A stretch of DNA of 64,000 nucleotides from Chondrosia reniformis (taxonomy: Eukaryota; Porifera; Demospongiae; Chondrillida; Chondrillidae), in contig OX359191.1 of NCBI GenBank assembly GCA_947172415.1, positions 3,906,001 to 3,970,000 on the forward strand, read 5' to 3'. A program made the translations under genes and the position numbers. Position 1 is the stretch's first letter. Each line of letters starts with the position of its first letter. Below are positions 1 through 11,379 of this stretch, piece after piece. The notes beneath the pieces are model-generated. The model searched no databases. It saw nothing but the letters and a program-made list of their open reading frames with translations, and was not told the DNA's origin.

Positions 1-220
1 CCGAGCATCAGTAGATACAACCTGAGCCATGTTCTCATACTGAGCTAGCTCGGAGGAGAGTACTATCTAGTAGACATTCAATTAAAAACTTTTAAAACAA
101 TTGGTGTAACTGCTAGCCGAGCATCAGTAGATACAACATGAGCCATGTTCTCATACTGAGCTAGCTCAGAGGAGAATATTAACTACATAGTAGACATTCA
201 TTGACAATTAATTGTAATTA
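1..220. repeat. 116-bp tandem repeat, two copies, first cut by window edge
   Basis: The block starting CCGAGCATCAGTAGATACAA begins at base 1 and again at base 117, a spacing of 116 bp. It continues through a shared segment (GAGCCATGTTCTCATACTGA) and a shared TAGTAGACATTCA. The copies differ at a few bases and in the AT-rich tail. Since an EnSpm/CACTA transposase lies 2-5 kb to the right, these could be subterminal repeats of that transposon, a usual feature of CACTA elements. This is inference, because the transposon's left end is not in the window. Confidence 0.8.
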
Positions 221-432
221 CTTTGCTATATATAAATTCTAAATGCCTGCCACTAACCCTAATTTTCCATTAAATAGGTTTGGAGCATTTGAGTGCAAGT
301 GCTTTATTTCACCCTGTTTATGACAGGCAGGAGGAAGTATAATAAATCCAGCTGTTGTACATATATCAAACCAGTTGATTTAATATAATTTTATTTCAAT
401 TTTTGTAGTTATATATATACAAATTTACTTAC
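221..432. other. AT-rich non-coding stretch, probably intron of the minus-strand remnant
   Basis: No ORF or recognisable repeat is seen. On the minus strand a good splice donor (GTAAGT, reverse complement of 427-432) sits at its right edge, so at least the right part is probably intronic to the gene remnant at 433-752. The acceptor and downstream exon could not be found by eye. Confidence 0.4.
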
Positions 433-752
433 AGAGAGCTCCTTAGGAATAAGTGTTTTTCCTTTATTGTGGTTTTCCTGCATAGCAGTTAAAATATTGG
501 TCTTATCCTCCAGAGCTTGAAACTTTTCTGAAGCATCTTCTGCTGCTCAACCACCTTCTCTAAAGAAGTTAAAACCTGTTGTTGAAATGGTTGTCTGCTC
601 CCTGCCTGAATACTTTGCAGCTCATGATGTTGATTTTGAGGTGTTGTGGGGCGATTGAACGCTGATTGTCTACCGATTGTGGGTCTCGTAGTTGACCTAG
701 GAGTACTAGTAGAAGAATAAAATCCGTTTAAGCGACGACCAGAACTTGTCAT
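433..752 (-). pseudogene. Frameshifted first exon of an unrecognised gene
   Basis: The frame opens with ATG at 750-752 and encodes a Ser/Thr/Gln-rich, low-complexity N terminus followed by a short helical stretch (LTSLEKVVEQQKMLQ). The literal frame stops at 489-491. Near 521-530, at a run of A, moving by one base opens a second frame that reads on through an acidic/polar helix and a KELS-like end, and meets a consensus splice donor at 431-432. The simplest reading is one exon broken by a single-base frameshift; the alternative is a short protein ending at 489. It is divergent from the gene at 932, and the 180-bp gap between them is a plausible shared promoter. Function is unknown, and it may belong to the transposon whose transposase lies at 1976-5141. 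Confidence 0.45.
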
Positions 753-931
753 GTTTGCCTATGAAGTCGTTGTCTTCGGCAGCTGCTCCCAAATGCGACG
801 TGATTGATGACGTCGTAGTGGTGAAATCACGCTCAAATATCTTGACGTAATTTATTATAATATCATCGAGAAGCCATTATATATAAGGCGACAGCTGAAC
901 GATTCCTTTAATTGAAAAGATTATCGAAAAG
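753..931. promoter_or_regulatory. Probable bidirectional promoter with TATA box and CRE-like sites
   Basis: This gap separates divergent start codons at 752 (minus) and 932 (plus). It contains TGACGTC at 808-814 and TGACGTAA at 843-850, both close to the ATF/CREB consensus, and a TATA box TATATAAGG at 878-886, about 46 bp before the plus-strand ATG. Spacing and order suit a compact RNA polymerase II promoter for the 932 gene. Activity towards the minus strand is inferred only from gene orientation. Confidence 0.5.
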
Positions 932-1777
932 ATGAGGTTTTCCCGCGAGAATACATTAGAAGAGAAGAAGCAAAGAAGAAAGAAGCAGTGTGAAAGAAAT
1001 CGTCAAAAGAAAAGAGCATGTCGTAAGCTTTTTGTCACCGATCAATCGCCAAAACGAGAACCAGCGCCCCGTTGCTCTACCCCACTTTCCGAGAATTCGA
1101 TTGTAGTCAATCTTTCTGAACTTGACAACGCTGCTAAATCAAATACAGTAAGTTTTACAAACTGGCCATGGAGTGTCTCTCCTGAAGTTTCCGCGAATGA
1201 ATCCTATGTTCAGCGGAAGACTTTAGAGTGGTGTGATGAATTGGATAATGATAGGGATAAGATGAAAAATGACCTAACCAGGCTTAAGAATCAGGCTGAG
1301 TCAGCTCTTAAAGAAGTAAAAGAAAAAATGCTGGAGCTCACAAAGAACTGTAAAGTGATTGAGGACATGCAAGAGGATGCTATTGCAACTGAGGAGGATT
1401 TGGGTACACAGACTGCATTTTCTCAAAGGAATTGCAAGTATTTTAGCATTGCACAACCGACAGAAAGTCTGAAATTCACTGAGTCTCTAGAGACTAATAT
1501 GTGGGGCATGGAAAAGCATGATGTTATAAAACATGTAAGGAAACTAGAACAAAGGGAAAGAAAGGCTCTGGTATTTGCTAAAACAATTTCATTGAAGGCT
1601 GAAACATTGGAGATGGAGTTAAAAAGTCAGAGGTCAGAAGCAGAAAAGACAATTGCAGAAGTTAGGCAATTTAGGAGAGATAAAGTTCATTCCAAACACA
1701 CCAGAGGCGGAATGATGCTAATGAACTCTCTACATAAGACTATACACCAATTTGACTCATACTTGGAGGACAATTAG
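932..1777 (+). CDS. Hypothetical basic/coiled-coil protein, 281 aa
   Basis: This is an intact ORF with ATG at 932 and TAG at 1775-1777. The first 35 residues are very basic (KKQRRKKQCERNRQKKRACRK), looking like a nuclear-localisation or DNA-contact patch. Residues about 35-95 are polar and probably disordered. Residues about 98-150 and 200-265 are rich in Glu/Lys/Arg with spaced hydrophobics and read as two coiled-coil segments. No enzyme motif, signal peptide or membrane segment is seen. The start is supported by a TATA box about 46 bp upstream, and an AATAAA at 1920-1925 could be the poly-A signal. It converges with the EnSpm transposase at 1976-5141, with only about 200 bp between the stops. 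It could be an accessory DNA-binding protein of that transposon (CACTA elements often carry two genes) or a host gene. I do not recognise the family. Confidence 0.6.
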   Translation: MRFSRENTLEEKKQRRKKQCERNRQKKRACRKLFVTDQSPKREPAPRCSTPLSENSIVVNLSELDNAAKSNTVSFTNWPWSVSPEVSANESYVQRKTLEWCDELDNDRDKMKNDLTRLKNQAESALKEVKEKMLELTKNCKVIEDMQEDAIATEEDLGTQTAFSQRNCKYFSIAQPTESLKFTESLETNMWGMEKHDVIKHVRKLEQRERKALVFAKTISLKAETLEMELKSQRSEAEKTIAEVRQFRRDKVHSKHTRGGMMLMNSLHKTIHQFDSYLEDN

Positions 1778-1975
1778 CTATTAATATCTTATTGATATTA
1801 TAATCAGTAGAAGTCTTGTTATATAATGCAATTATTATAATTATGAAAAAACAGCTGTGGTCTGGTGGTAATTAAGATGAATGTGAGGGGAAACATGAAA
1901 TTAAAAAGAAAAGGACTATAATAAACTGTCCATATTATTCTATATAATATATATATGCATTGTATGCAATACTAT
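1778..1975. other. Convergent intergenic region with poly-A signal
   Basis: This short AT-rich gap lies between the convergent stops of the 281-aa gene and the transposase remnant. AATAAA at 1920-1925 is correctly placed for the plus-strand transcript. No ORF or repeat is seen apart from a short TA-rich run near 1941-1957. Confidence 0.5.
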
Positions 1976-4900
1976 TTATAAAACTGAGAAGTTAAATGGC
2001 ATAGGATTCACAACAATAACTTCATCTTCAGGATAAGGTGGAATAGTGATGGTTAGTTTTGCATATGCACATCTTGCTATTATCCTTTGTCGAGGAATGT
2101 ATTGGTGGTTAGACAAAGCAGGGTCATACACATTCTCTACAACTATGCATGGAGATCCAAAATAGTTTGGTTGAGGGTGGAATTTATACCACCAAATTTC
2201 AAGAGCTATGTGGTCCAATGCTAGCTCTTCTCTAGATTCATTGGTGAAGAGTATCTTATGTTTCAGTATGTTCCTGACCTCACCTATCCTTTCAGAATTG
2301 TCTCCAAGAGGCCACTTTGCTGTAACTATCTGTCCTTTCTTTATCTTCTCCCCTGCATAAACCATATTCTTCGATGTCTCTGCATATGCACTTGAGGTAT
2401 TAATAAGGACAGTCTGGCCATACAGAGATTTGTACATGGTAGATAGCCCAGTCTGCTCATCCAGCCTAAATACTGATGTGGTACTGTGCTTCAGTTGCAT
2501 CAAATAAATTTCATGTTCTTGCAAGGCATACTGTAATTGTTGACTGGGTGAAAGATAATTTTGAAGAGTTTCAATTCTATGTAACTGACTTACTGAGATC
2601 ACAGTAGAACAGTCATCAATGAAGACATCATTAACATATGACTTCAAATGTTCATAACCTGGTGGTACAGACATTGTACCAATAAATTGTCCTTTCAAAA
2701 ATATTTTGGCTAGTTGTTTTTCAAAGCTTTTGCGATTTGTCGAATAAGCAGCAATTGTTCCATTATACCTTTCAAAGGGAAAACACCAATAGCCATAGAG
2801 AGGGCCATAATCAAGTACACATGATGTTAGATGGAGATGTAAATGCATGTTCATTGTGCATGACTGTTTTCCAAAATAATTTTGCACGCCTTCACAAAAT
2901 GCTTGCAGTCTCAACCCTGCCTCTTCATTCATATCTTTCTTGATAGCTCTTCGGCACAACAAGCAACAAGCATGAACAAAGTTCATCCAAATATCATAAA
3001 GTTCTGGTGTAATAGAATCTTTCAGGACTATTGGACTGTATATTATTGTCCAGTTCCTCCATTAATCAGCAGTAAAACCACTGTAATTGGAATCAATTTT
3101 CATTGGTAAACGGCCAATCTTCACAGGAGTAACAATTGCTTTAGAAACATTTTTAACTATACCCATATTAATCAAGTTGTTTTCCAAGAGTAGCTTCATG
3201 AAGTACTTGGCAGAACCCTCAAATAGGTTGTGCATAGGATCAATAACATGATATCGGATGATATCAAAATATGGTAGGTCAAGCAGCTGACAAAACCTTA
3301 GGCCATGTTCCACTTCAAAGGCTCTCTGCCTAGAATTGTTAGGTAACTCTTTGTATTTATAAGCAAGTTCCCTATGAAGAGAAGAATCACGTTTAGGCCA
3401 AATGCTAATGTCAAATCCTGAAAAATCTGGCTTTTCTCCAAAATGATTTACCTTAAATGATTTTAGGCATTTTGAACATCCTAAAGTAGCTGAATGTCCT
3501 GGAAGAGCAAGAACTTTCCGAGTCGCGGGAATGTCACAAGCAATTAGATTTATTACAGCATGTAACTTCAAGGACACACTGCCAACTTCAATTTCATAAC
3601 CTTCATATAATGTTATTAGTTCTGATGCCAATGGTTGTAAAAAGGAATTAAGATTTAAAGGTGGCTCCTTGGGACCTGGAATTATTCCTATAAGTATAGC
3701 ATTTTCCTCTTTAAATCTGAGGGCCCTGGATAGATTTAAAATCGACAGGTATATTGCACCAACAGAATACTGTGTGTGTTTAAATGGTTGGAACCAGTCT
3801 ACATTTAAGGCTAAGTACAACCATAAGGCGTCATCATCATCTAAAGTACTGGAAAATTCTTTCCAAACCAGTCCATCATGTATATCACATAACAAATTGG
3901 CATCATCATTTTTCCTTTGCTTCCAAGAGAAGCATAATTCTAGCATACAAGGCCTTGAAAGCATAGCCTCTAATGATGAACATAGTGAAATGTATGGAAA
4001 TGTCAATTTAGGATAAATGCTTCCTTCAAAGAATAGGCTATTACCACATATGCCTCTCCGTGAAGCCTGTGAATGTACAGGAGCCTCCTGATGAATACAC
4101 TGATTTAATTGTGGGTTACGGCTATCAGTGTCATATACAGAGTAACATTTGTCACACACAGTAAATAATTTTGGTTGCAATTCTTCTTTTTGCTTAAGAA
4201 ATTTGTAGCCATTTACCAAAGAAGTTGGAAAAGCAGCAGAAAACTGTGAAAATATTTCGGAAGAAACAGCTGCTTCCATTTTGGCAAACAATGACTTTAA
4301 ACTTTTTAACAAGGATGTCATTGCATTGTCTCCAATATTATTCAGCACAGACCAGAGCAGCAGGATGTGCATGAATTAAGAAAAGTGTGGAATCCTCTCA
4401 TCTGACCTTAAGTCACCAATTTCTTCACTTTCTTCATCAGAGTCAAAGTCTTCCAAATTGATATCACATTGAGAAATCTACAACAATACAAATGAGTACA
4501 TAATTATCTATCTATCTATCTATCTAACTATATATATATGCGATTGTGCATATGATTATGTTCACATTAGTAAAAACAAGGTGCGGTGTGAACATTGCAG
4601 GAAGGCTACTCATTAATTCATAAATCATATACCGTGGGAAGATCATGCTGGTACAGAAAGTAGTTTAAGGGCTGAATTATGGCAGTGCAATTAAGCTTTT
4701 AGTGAATTGGATTATAGAGATAGTCATTGGGTACCTAGTATAAAATTCATTGAGGTGAAGTGGGTTGAATAGTAAAAACACTGTAAAAAATAAATTATGT
4801 CTAAATAAAGTCCACAACACATGCAAAGTGGGAACTATATAATTATGATAAGCACTCCTGCACAGGTCCTTGTTACATACCTCTGTGGATGTGTCTGAAA

Positions 4901-5141
4901 AATTTTTTATTTCTTCAGGATGATCAGCTTCAGTATATTCAAAATTGTCCAATAATTCTGATTCTTCAAAGTCATTCTGTATGGTTATCTCACCAGTCTC
5001 CATTAATTGATAGCGAAGGCAAGCTGATAAAGCTTCGCTTGAACTACCTCGCCTTGAAACCGTATCATTGACTTGTGACTCGTGCATTTCGCTGCTTGAA
5101 GATGAAGAACACAATAGTGTATCTGCTAGATGATCGCTCAT
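1976..5141 (-). pseudogene. EnSpm/CACTA transposase, two exons, two in-frame stops
   Basis: The gene model runs from ATG 5139-5141, exon 1 5141-4881 (87 codons, Ser/acidic-rich), a phase-0 intron 4880-4478 with GTATGT donor and TTGTTGTAG acceptor, then exon 2 4477-1976. Exon 2 carries TAA at 4376-4378 and at 3062-3064; reading through both gives one frame of about 920 codons ending at TAA 1976-1978. Visible landmarks in order are a Cys/His cluster (CDKC...C...H), the NVDWFQPF block with the first likely catalytic Asp, IIPGPKEPP, a Cys pair region (LGCSKC), VIDPMHNLFEG with a second Asp, TAD-stop-WRNW, and a C-terminal block with FVHACCLLC and YGYWCFPFERYNG typical of the domain following tnp2-type transposases. 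The protein would excise and move a CACTA element by DDE chemistry. Both stops sit inside otherwise conserved motifs, so the copy is inactive unless the stops are bypassed or assembly errors. Confidence 0.85.
4507..4530. repeat. (ATCT)n microsatellite in transposase intron
   Basis: About five ATCT units, followed by a short TA run, lie inside the 403-bp intron of the EnSpm transposase gene. This is a simple-sequence repeat with no further role visible. Confidence 0.8.
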
Positions 5142-5249
5142 GATTCTCACAAACGCGCAACCGTATCGACAGCTGGAGTGAATGACTTCAAATCCTATCA
5201 TAATATCATTATTACACAATGAAGTGATATAATAATTATATAAACCCAT

Positions 5250-5420
5250 GCATATTAATGATTTCAGTAAAGGGGCCGGCGAAATACGGTATCCGTTCTC
5301 TTTTTGATTAAATACGGCACCATCATTCTCCCGTATATTTTTTTTCCGTCTTCGTCACGTCCAATTTCAATAACACGGATTCTGTGATCTACCGTCTTTC
5401 CTTACGTAATTTCCTGTGTA
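5250..5420. other. Non-satellite boundary segment with clustered ACGG/CCGT motifs
   Basis: Upstream of the transposase start, this 170-bp stretch carries repeated short motifs in both orientations (ATACGG at two places, CCGTAT, CCGTCTT twice, TTACGTAA). Clustered short motifs in both orientations are common in subterminal regions of CACTA elements, so this may be the element's right subterminal region. No clear terminal inverted repeat was found. The 13-bp satellite begins at about 5421. Confidence 0.35.
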
Positions 5421-7015
5421 TTCATATATACTAGTTATATGTAGTAGGTGTGTGTATTTGTTATATGTAGTAGGTGTGTGTACTTGTTATATGTACTAGT
5501 TGAAAGTACAAGTTGTTTGTCCTAATTGTATGTACACATTCTGTGTACCAGTTGTATGTTGATACTGGTTGTATGTACCTAGTTGTATGTACTAGTTGTA
5601 TGTACTAGTGTTTTGAACTAGTTGTGGGTTCTGGTACAAGTTATACTAAGAACTAGGAAGGAACTCGTTCTCTATGCTACTTGTTTCTTTGTTTGAACTA
5701 GTTTTATCTACTAATTGTATGTACTAGTTGTATGTACTAGTTTTAGGTTCAAGTCCTAGGTACTAGGGAGGGGCTAGTTGTATGTACTAGATTCTAATTG
5801 TATGTACTAGCTGTATGTACTAGTCGCATGCACTAATTATATTTACTTTTTACAAATTTATGATCTAGTTGTTCCTTGTATGTACTAGTTGTATATACTA
5901 GTTGTATATATACACTAGTTGTATGTACTAGTTTCTAGTTGTGTGCAGTATGTGTATGTACTATTCATATATACTAGTTATATGTTTAGGTATTAGTTAT
6001 ATGTAGTAAGGTGTGTGTACTTGTTATATGTACTAGTTGAAGGTACTAGTTGTATATCCTAATTGTATGTACACATTCTGTGTACTAGTTGTATGTTTAT
6101 ACTAGTTGTATGTACTAGCTTTATCTTAGTTGTATGTACTAGTTGTATGTACTAGTTTTTTGAACTAGTTGTAGCTTCTGGTACAAGTTATACTAGGAAC
6201 TAGGAAGGAACTCGTTCTATATACTACTTGTTTGTTTGTTTGAACTAGTTTTTGTACTAAATGTATGTACTAGTTGTAGGTTCAAGTCCTAGTTATATTA
6301 GGTACTAGGGAGGGGCTAGTTGTATGTACTAGATACTAATTGTATGTACTACTTGTATGTACTATTTATATGTATTATTTATATTTTTATGTACTAGGTA
6401 TATGTACTATTTGTATGTACTTGCTGTATGTTCTGGTTGTATGTGCTAATTGTATCTACTATTGTATGTACTAATACTATATAGTTATATTAAATAGTTG
6501 CTGGTGCCACATGTTTGTACAACTTGTATGTGGTAGTTGTAATTAGTAATAATTGTAGGTACTAGTTGCATGTACTAGTTGTATGTACTAGTTGTATGTA
6601 CTAGAAATGAGCCTGTTGTATGTACAAGATGTATCCACTAGTTGTTTGTGCTAGCTGTATACTTGTTTTATGAAGTTATTGTATGTTCTAGTTGTATGTA
6701 CTAGTTGTATGTAATATTCGCATGTACTAGTTATATGTACTAGTTACTAGTTAAGTGAACTAGTTGCATGTACTATTTATAATTACTAGGTATATGTGTA
6801 TGTACTAGTTGTATGTAGTAGGTGTATGTACTAGTTATATGTCCTAGTTGTTTGTACTAGTTGTATGTTCTAGTTGAATGTACTAGTTGCATGTACTAGT
6901 ATTTGTGTGTACTATTAGGATGTATTAGTTTTATGTACTAATTGCATGTACTAGTTGTATGCACTAGTTTTATGAACTAGTTCTATTTATATTTACTAGT
7001 TGTATAAAACTGGTA
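5421..7015 (+). repeat. 13-bp minisatellite array, + orientation, first block
   Basis: Degenerate tandem copies of TAGTTGTATGTAC (13 bp) read on the plus strand. Two longer units are visible: the segment from about 5501 to 5800 recurs at about 6038-6340, with anchors spaced 537-547 bp apart. Each longer unit includes a non-monomer motif (TTCTGGTACAAGTTATACTA then AGGAAGGAACTCGTTCT and TTGTTTGTTTG). The period is not divisible by 3 and CTAG supplies stop codons in every frame, so no coding capacity is expected. The block ends in an orientation switch near 7015. Confidence 0.95.
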
Positions 7016-10000
7016 TCTATATACAACTAGTGCATACATCTAGTATATACAAGTAGTACATAAAATTCGTAGGTACAACTAGTTCATAAAATTAGTAACT
7101 AGTAAATATAATTAGTACATGCGACTAGTACATACAACTAGGACATATAACTAGTAGATAAAACTTCTACATAGAACTAGTACACACACGTATACCTAGT
7201 AAATGTAAGCAGTAAATACATCTAGTACATACAACTAGTACCTACAACTAGTACATACAACTAGTATCTAGTACATACAACTAGAACATACAACTAGTAC
7301 ATAGCTAGTACATACAACTGGTATATATATACAACTAGTACACAGAACTTGTACACACAATTAGCACATGCAACTACTACATACATCTAATACATACAAC
7401 TAGTACCTAAAACTAGTAAATTAAGCTAGTTCTAGTACATACAACTAGTACATACAACTAGTACTTTCAACTAGTACATATAACTAGTACAAACATCTAC
7501 TACATATAACTATTACATAAAAATATAACTAGTTCAAATAAATAGTGCATCCACATAGTACATACAACTAGCACATAAACGTAGTAAATACAACTAGAAA
7601 CTAGTAGATACAATTAGTATATATATAAAATTAGTACATATAACTAGTACATACAACTGGTACATACATACAAGTAGTACATGCAACTAGTACATAAAAT
7701 TAATAGGTACAACTACTTTATACAACTAGTAACTAGTACATATAACTAGTACATGTGACTAGTACATAGAAGTAGTACATATACCTAGTACATACATATA
7801 TATATAGTACATATAAATAGTACGTACAACTAGTATATATAACTAGTACAAACAACTAGTACATTCACCCAGTACATACAAATGTAACGAGTACATACAA
7901 GTAGTACATACAACTAGTACATATAACTAGTACATATAAATAGTACATACAACTAGTACATACAACAATTACACAAAACTGATATATACAACTAGTACAT
8001 ATAACTAGTACATATGACCAGTACATACACATATAATTAGAACATAAATATAGTACATACCACTAATACAGAAAACTAGTTCACACAAACAAACAAGTAG
8101 TTCATAGAACTAGATCATTCCTAGTACCTAGTATAACTTGTACTACAACCTAAAATTAGTTCAAACATCTAGTACATACAACTAGTACATACAATTAGGC
8201 AATAGTACGTATAACTAGTACACACAACTAGTACATACAACTAGTTCATAAAACCAGTACATATAACTAGTACATACAACAATTACCCACTACTTATACA
8301 TTCAACTAGTACAACTAACAACTACATTCGACTAGTACATACAAATAGTATTGCGTACGTACAACTAGTGCATACAACTAGGACAAACACCTAGGACGTA
8401 TAACTAGTACATACATCTACTACATATAACTAATAAATACACATATAACTAGTAATTATGAATAGTACATACAACTAGTACATACAGCTAGTGCACACAA
8501 CTAGCACACAACTAGCACATATAACTAGTACACAAACATATTACCAGTAAATACAAATATAACTGGCACATATAAATAGTACATACAAATAGTTCATACA
8601 ATAACTACATACAACTAATACATGCAACTATAAAATAGTACATATAACTAGTTCATAGAACGAGTACATAATACTAGAACGTACAACTTGTATATACAAC
8701 TAGTGCATAGCTGTTATTTATAACTAGTATATACATACAACTTATACATACAACTGGTATATAACTGGTACATACAACTAGTATATACAAATACAACAAA
8801 CAATTAGTACATACAACTATTACATACAACTTTTACATACAGCTAGTACCTACAACTACTAAATAGAAGTAGGTCTAGTAAATAAAACTAGTCCATGCAA
8901 CTTGTACCTACAACTGGTAAATATAACTAGTACTAGTCCATACAACTAGTACATAAAACTAGTACTTGCAATTAGTACCTATAACTAATACACAATCTAC
9001 CACATATAACTAATACAGAAAAATATAACTAGTACGTATAAATAGTACACACAAGTAGTTCAATCAACTACTAGTACATAGAACGTGTACAAGGACCTAT
9101 AACTAGTAGACACCTACTACATATAATTAGTATATAAATATATAACTAGTACATATGAATAGTGCATCCATATAGTATATATCACTAGCACATTTAACTA
9201 GTTCATACAACTGTTATATACAAACAACTAGTTCATACAACTAGTAATTACAATTAGGTCGTACAACTAGTTCACACAACTATTAACTAGTACATATAAC
9301 TAGTACATTCAACTAGTACATACAACTAGGACAAACAACTAGGATATATAACTAGTACATACACCAACTACATATAACTAGTAAATACACATATACCTTG
9401 TAATTATAAATAGTACACACAACTTGTACATACAGCTAGTGCATACAACTAGTATATATAACTAGTTCACAAATATAACTACTACATACATATAACTGGT
9501 ACTTATAAATAGTACATACACATAGTACATACAAATAGTAGATACAAATAGTACAAACATCTGCTACATATAACTAGCACCTACAACTAGTAAATAAAAA
9601 TAGAACTACTTCATAAACCTTGTGCATACAACTAGTACATGCAATTAGTACACACAACTAGTACATCCTAACCGTACACACAAATAGTACATACAACTAG
9701 TACATACAAGTAGTACAATCACCTAGAACATACAACTAGTACAAACCAACTAGGACATATAACTAGTACATACACCTACTACATACAACTAGTACATACA
9801 CATATACCTAATAATTATAAATAGTACATACAAAGAGTACATAGAACGGGTACATAAAACTAGTACACACAACTAGAAACTAGTCCATACAACTAGTATA
9901 TATATAACACTAGTACATTTTACTAGTACATAAAACTAGGATATACATACAAAGAGTACATACAACTAGTAAATAAAATTAGTAGGTACAACTAGTTCAC

Positions 10001-11213
10001 ACAACTAGTAACTAGTACATATAACTAGTACATACAACTAGTGTCTAGTATATACAACTAGTAACTCCCTAATTCCTGGTATAATTAGGAATAGAACCTA
10101 CAACTAGTATATACTATTAGTAAATACAACTGGTACATGCAACTAGTACATGCAACTAGTACATATAATTAGTACATAAATATAGTACATACAACTAGTA
10201 CAGAAAACTAGTTCACACAAAAAAAACAAGTAGTTCGTAGAACTAGTTCATTCCTAGTACCTAGTATAACTTGTATTAGAACCTAAAACTAGTTCAAACA
10301 TCTTGTACATTCAACTAGTACATACAATTAGGCAATAGTACATACAACTAGTACATACAACTAGTACATCCTAACAGTACATACAAATAGTACATACAAC
10401 TAGTGCATACAACTTGGACATATAACTAGAACAAACACCTACTATATATTACTAATGCATAAAAATGTAACTAGTTCAGTAGTGCATCCACATAGTACAT
10501 ACAACTAGTACATGAAACTAGTAAATACAACTAGAAACTAGTACATACAACTAGTATATATATACAACTAGTACATACAACTAGTACATACAATTAGATC
10601 ATAAAACTAGTATATAGTTGTACCAAGAACTAGTGCATACATCTTTTACATACAACTAGTACATACAAATTGTACATACAACTAGTACATACCAAATAGT
10701 GCACACACCTAACACATACAATTAGTACATACTACAAGTACATTCAACTAGTCCATACAACTAGGACAAACAACTAGGACATATAACTAGTACATACATC
10801 TACTACATATAACTAGTAAATACATATATACCTAGTATTTATGAATAGTACATACAACTAGTACATACAGCTAGTGCATACAATTAGTACATACAACTAG
10901 TACATACAGCTATACACTTGAACATATAACTAGTTCATAGAACAAGTAAATAATACTAGAAAGTACGACTTGTATATACAACTAGTGCATAGCTATTATT
11001 TATAACTGGTATATACTAACAACTAGTATATACAACTGGTACAAAACTAGTACGTACAACTAGTACATGCAACTAGTACATACAACTAGTACATAACAAA
11101 TAATACCCACAACTAGTACATACTATTTAGTACATACAACTAGTACATTCAACTAGTCCATACAACTACGACAAACAGCTAGGACATATAATTAGTACAT
11201 ACACCTACTACAT
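7016..11213 (-). repeat. 13-bp minisatellite array, - orientation (left arm, outer part)
   Basis: The satellite continues as its reverse complement (GTACATACAACTA on the plus strand). The junction TTGTATAAAACTGGTATCT near 7005-7025 is the reverse complement of the junction near 43925-43945. Punctuation motifs of the longer unit occur in reverse complement near 8080-8150 and 10205-10290. No gene is seen. The block is interrupted at 11213/11214 by the Penelope element. Confidence 0.95.
11201..11213. repeat. Left target-site duplication of the Penelope dimer (13 bp)
   Basis: ACACCTACTACAT at 11201-11213 is repeated exactly at 15046-15058, flanking the whole inverted pair. It is satellite sequence, so the unit inserted into the array as a single event. 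Confidence 0.85.
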
Positions 11214-11322
11214 GGAATAAGGATTTCTTCTAACTGCGTCGAACTTATCTTTGTAAAGGTTCATCTTTCGACTTTTAGAGCGTCTAGAGACGCAGTTTTT
11301 TCGATTCTTCTGTCTGCCAAAC

Positions 11323-11348
11323 GTTTCGACCCTGGGGGTCTTCTTCAG
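11323..11348 (-). ncRNA. Hammerhead-ribozyme-like core, minus-strand Penelope copy
   Basis: On the minus strand the sequence reads CTGAAGA, a short GACCC/GGGTC stem with a CCA loop, then GAAAC. This matches the order of the hammerhead core (CUGANGA, stem II, GAAA). Penelope-like elements are known to carry hammerhead motifs with very short helices in their terminal repeats. Stem III and the cleavage site were not modelled with confidence, so activity is unproven. Confidence 0.5.
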
Positions 11349-11379
11349 TGACTGGTGTTGGTCTTCAAGGTGTCTTCAT

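Noticed and set aside
2737-3109. Plus-strand ORFs of 68 and 75 codons (also those at 3669-4016 and 4889-5071)
   Set aside because: Antisense to the EnSpm transposase frame, which has clear family motifs.
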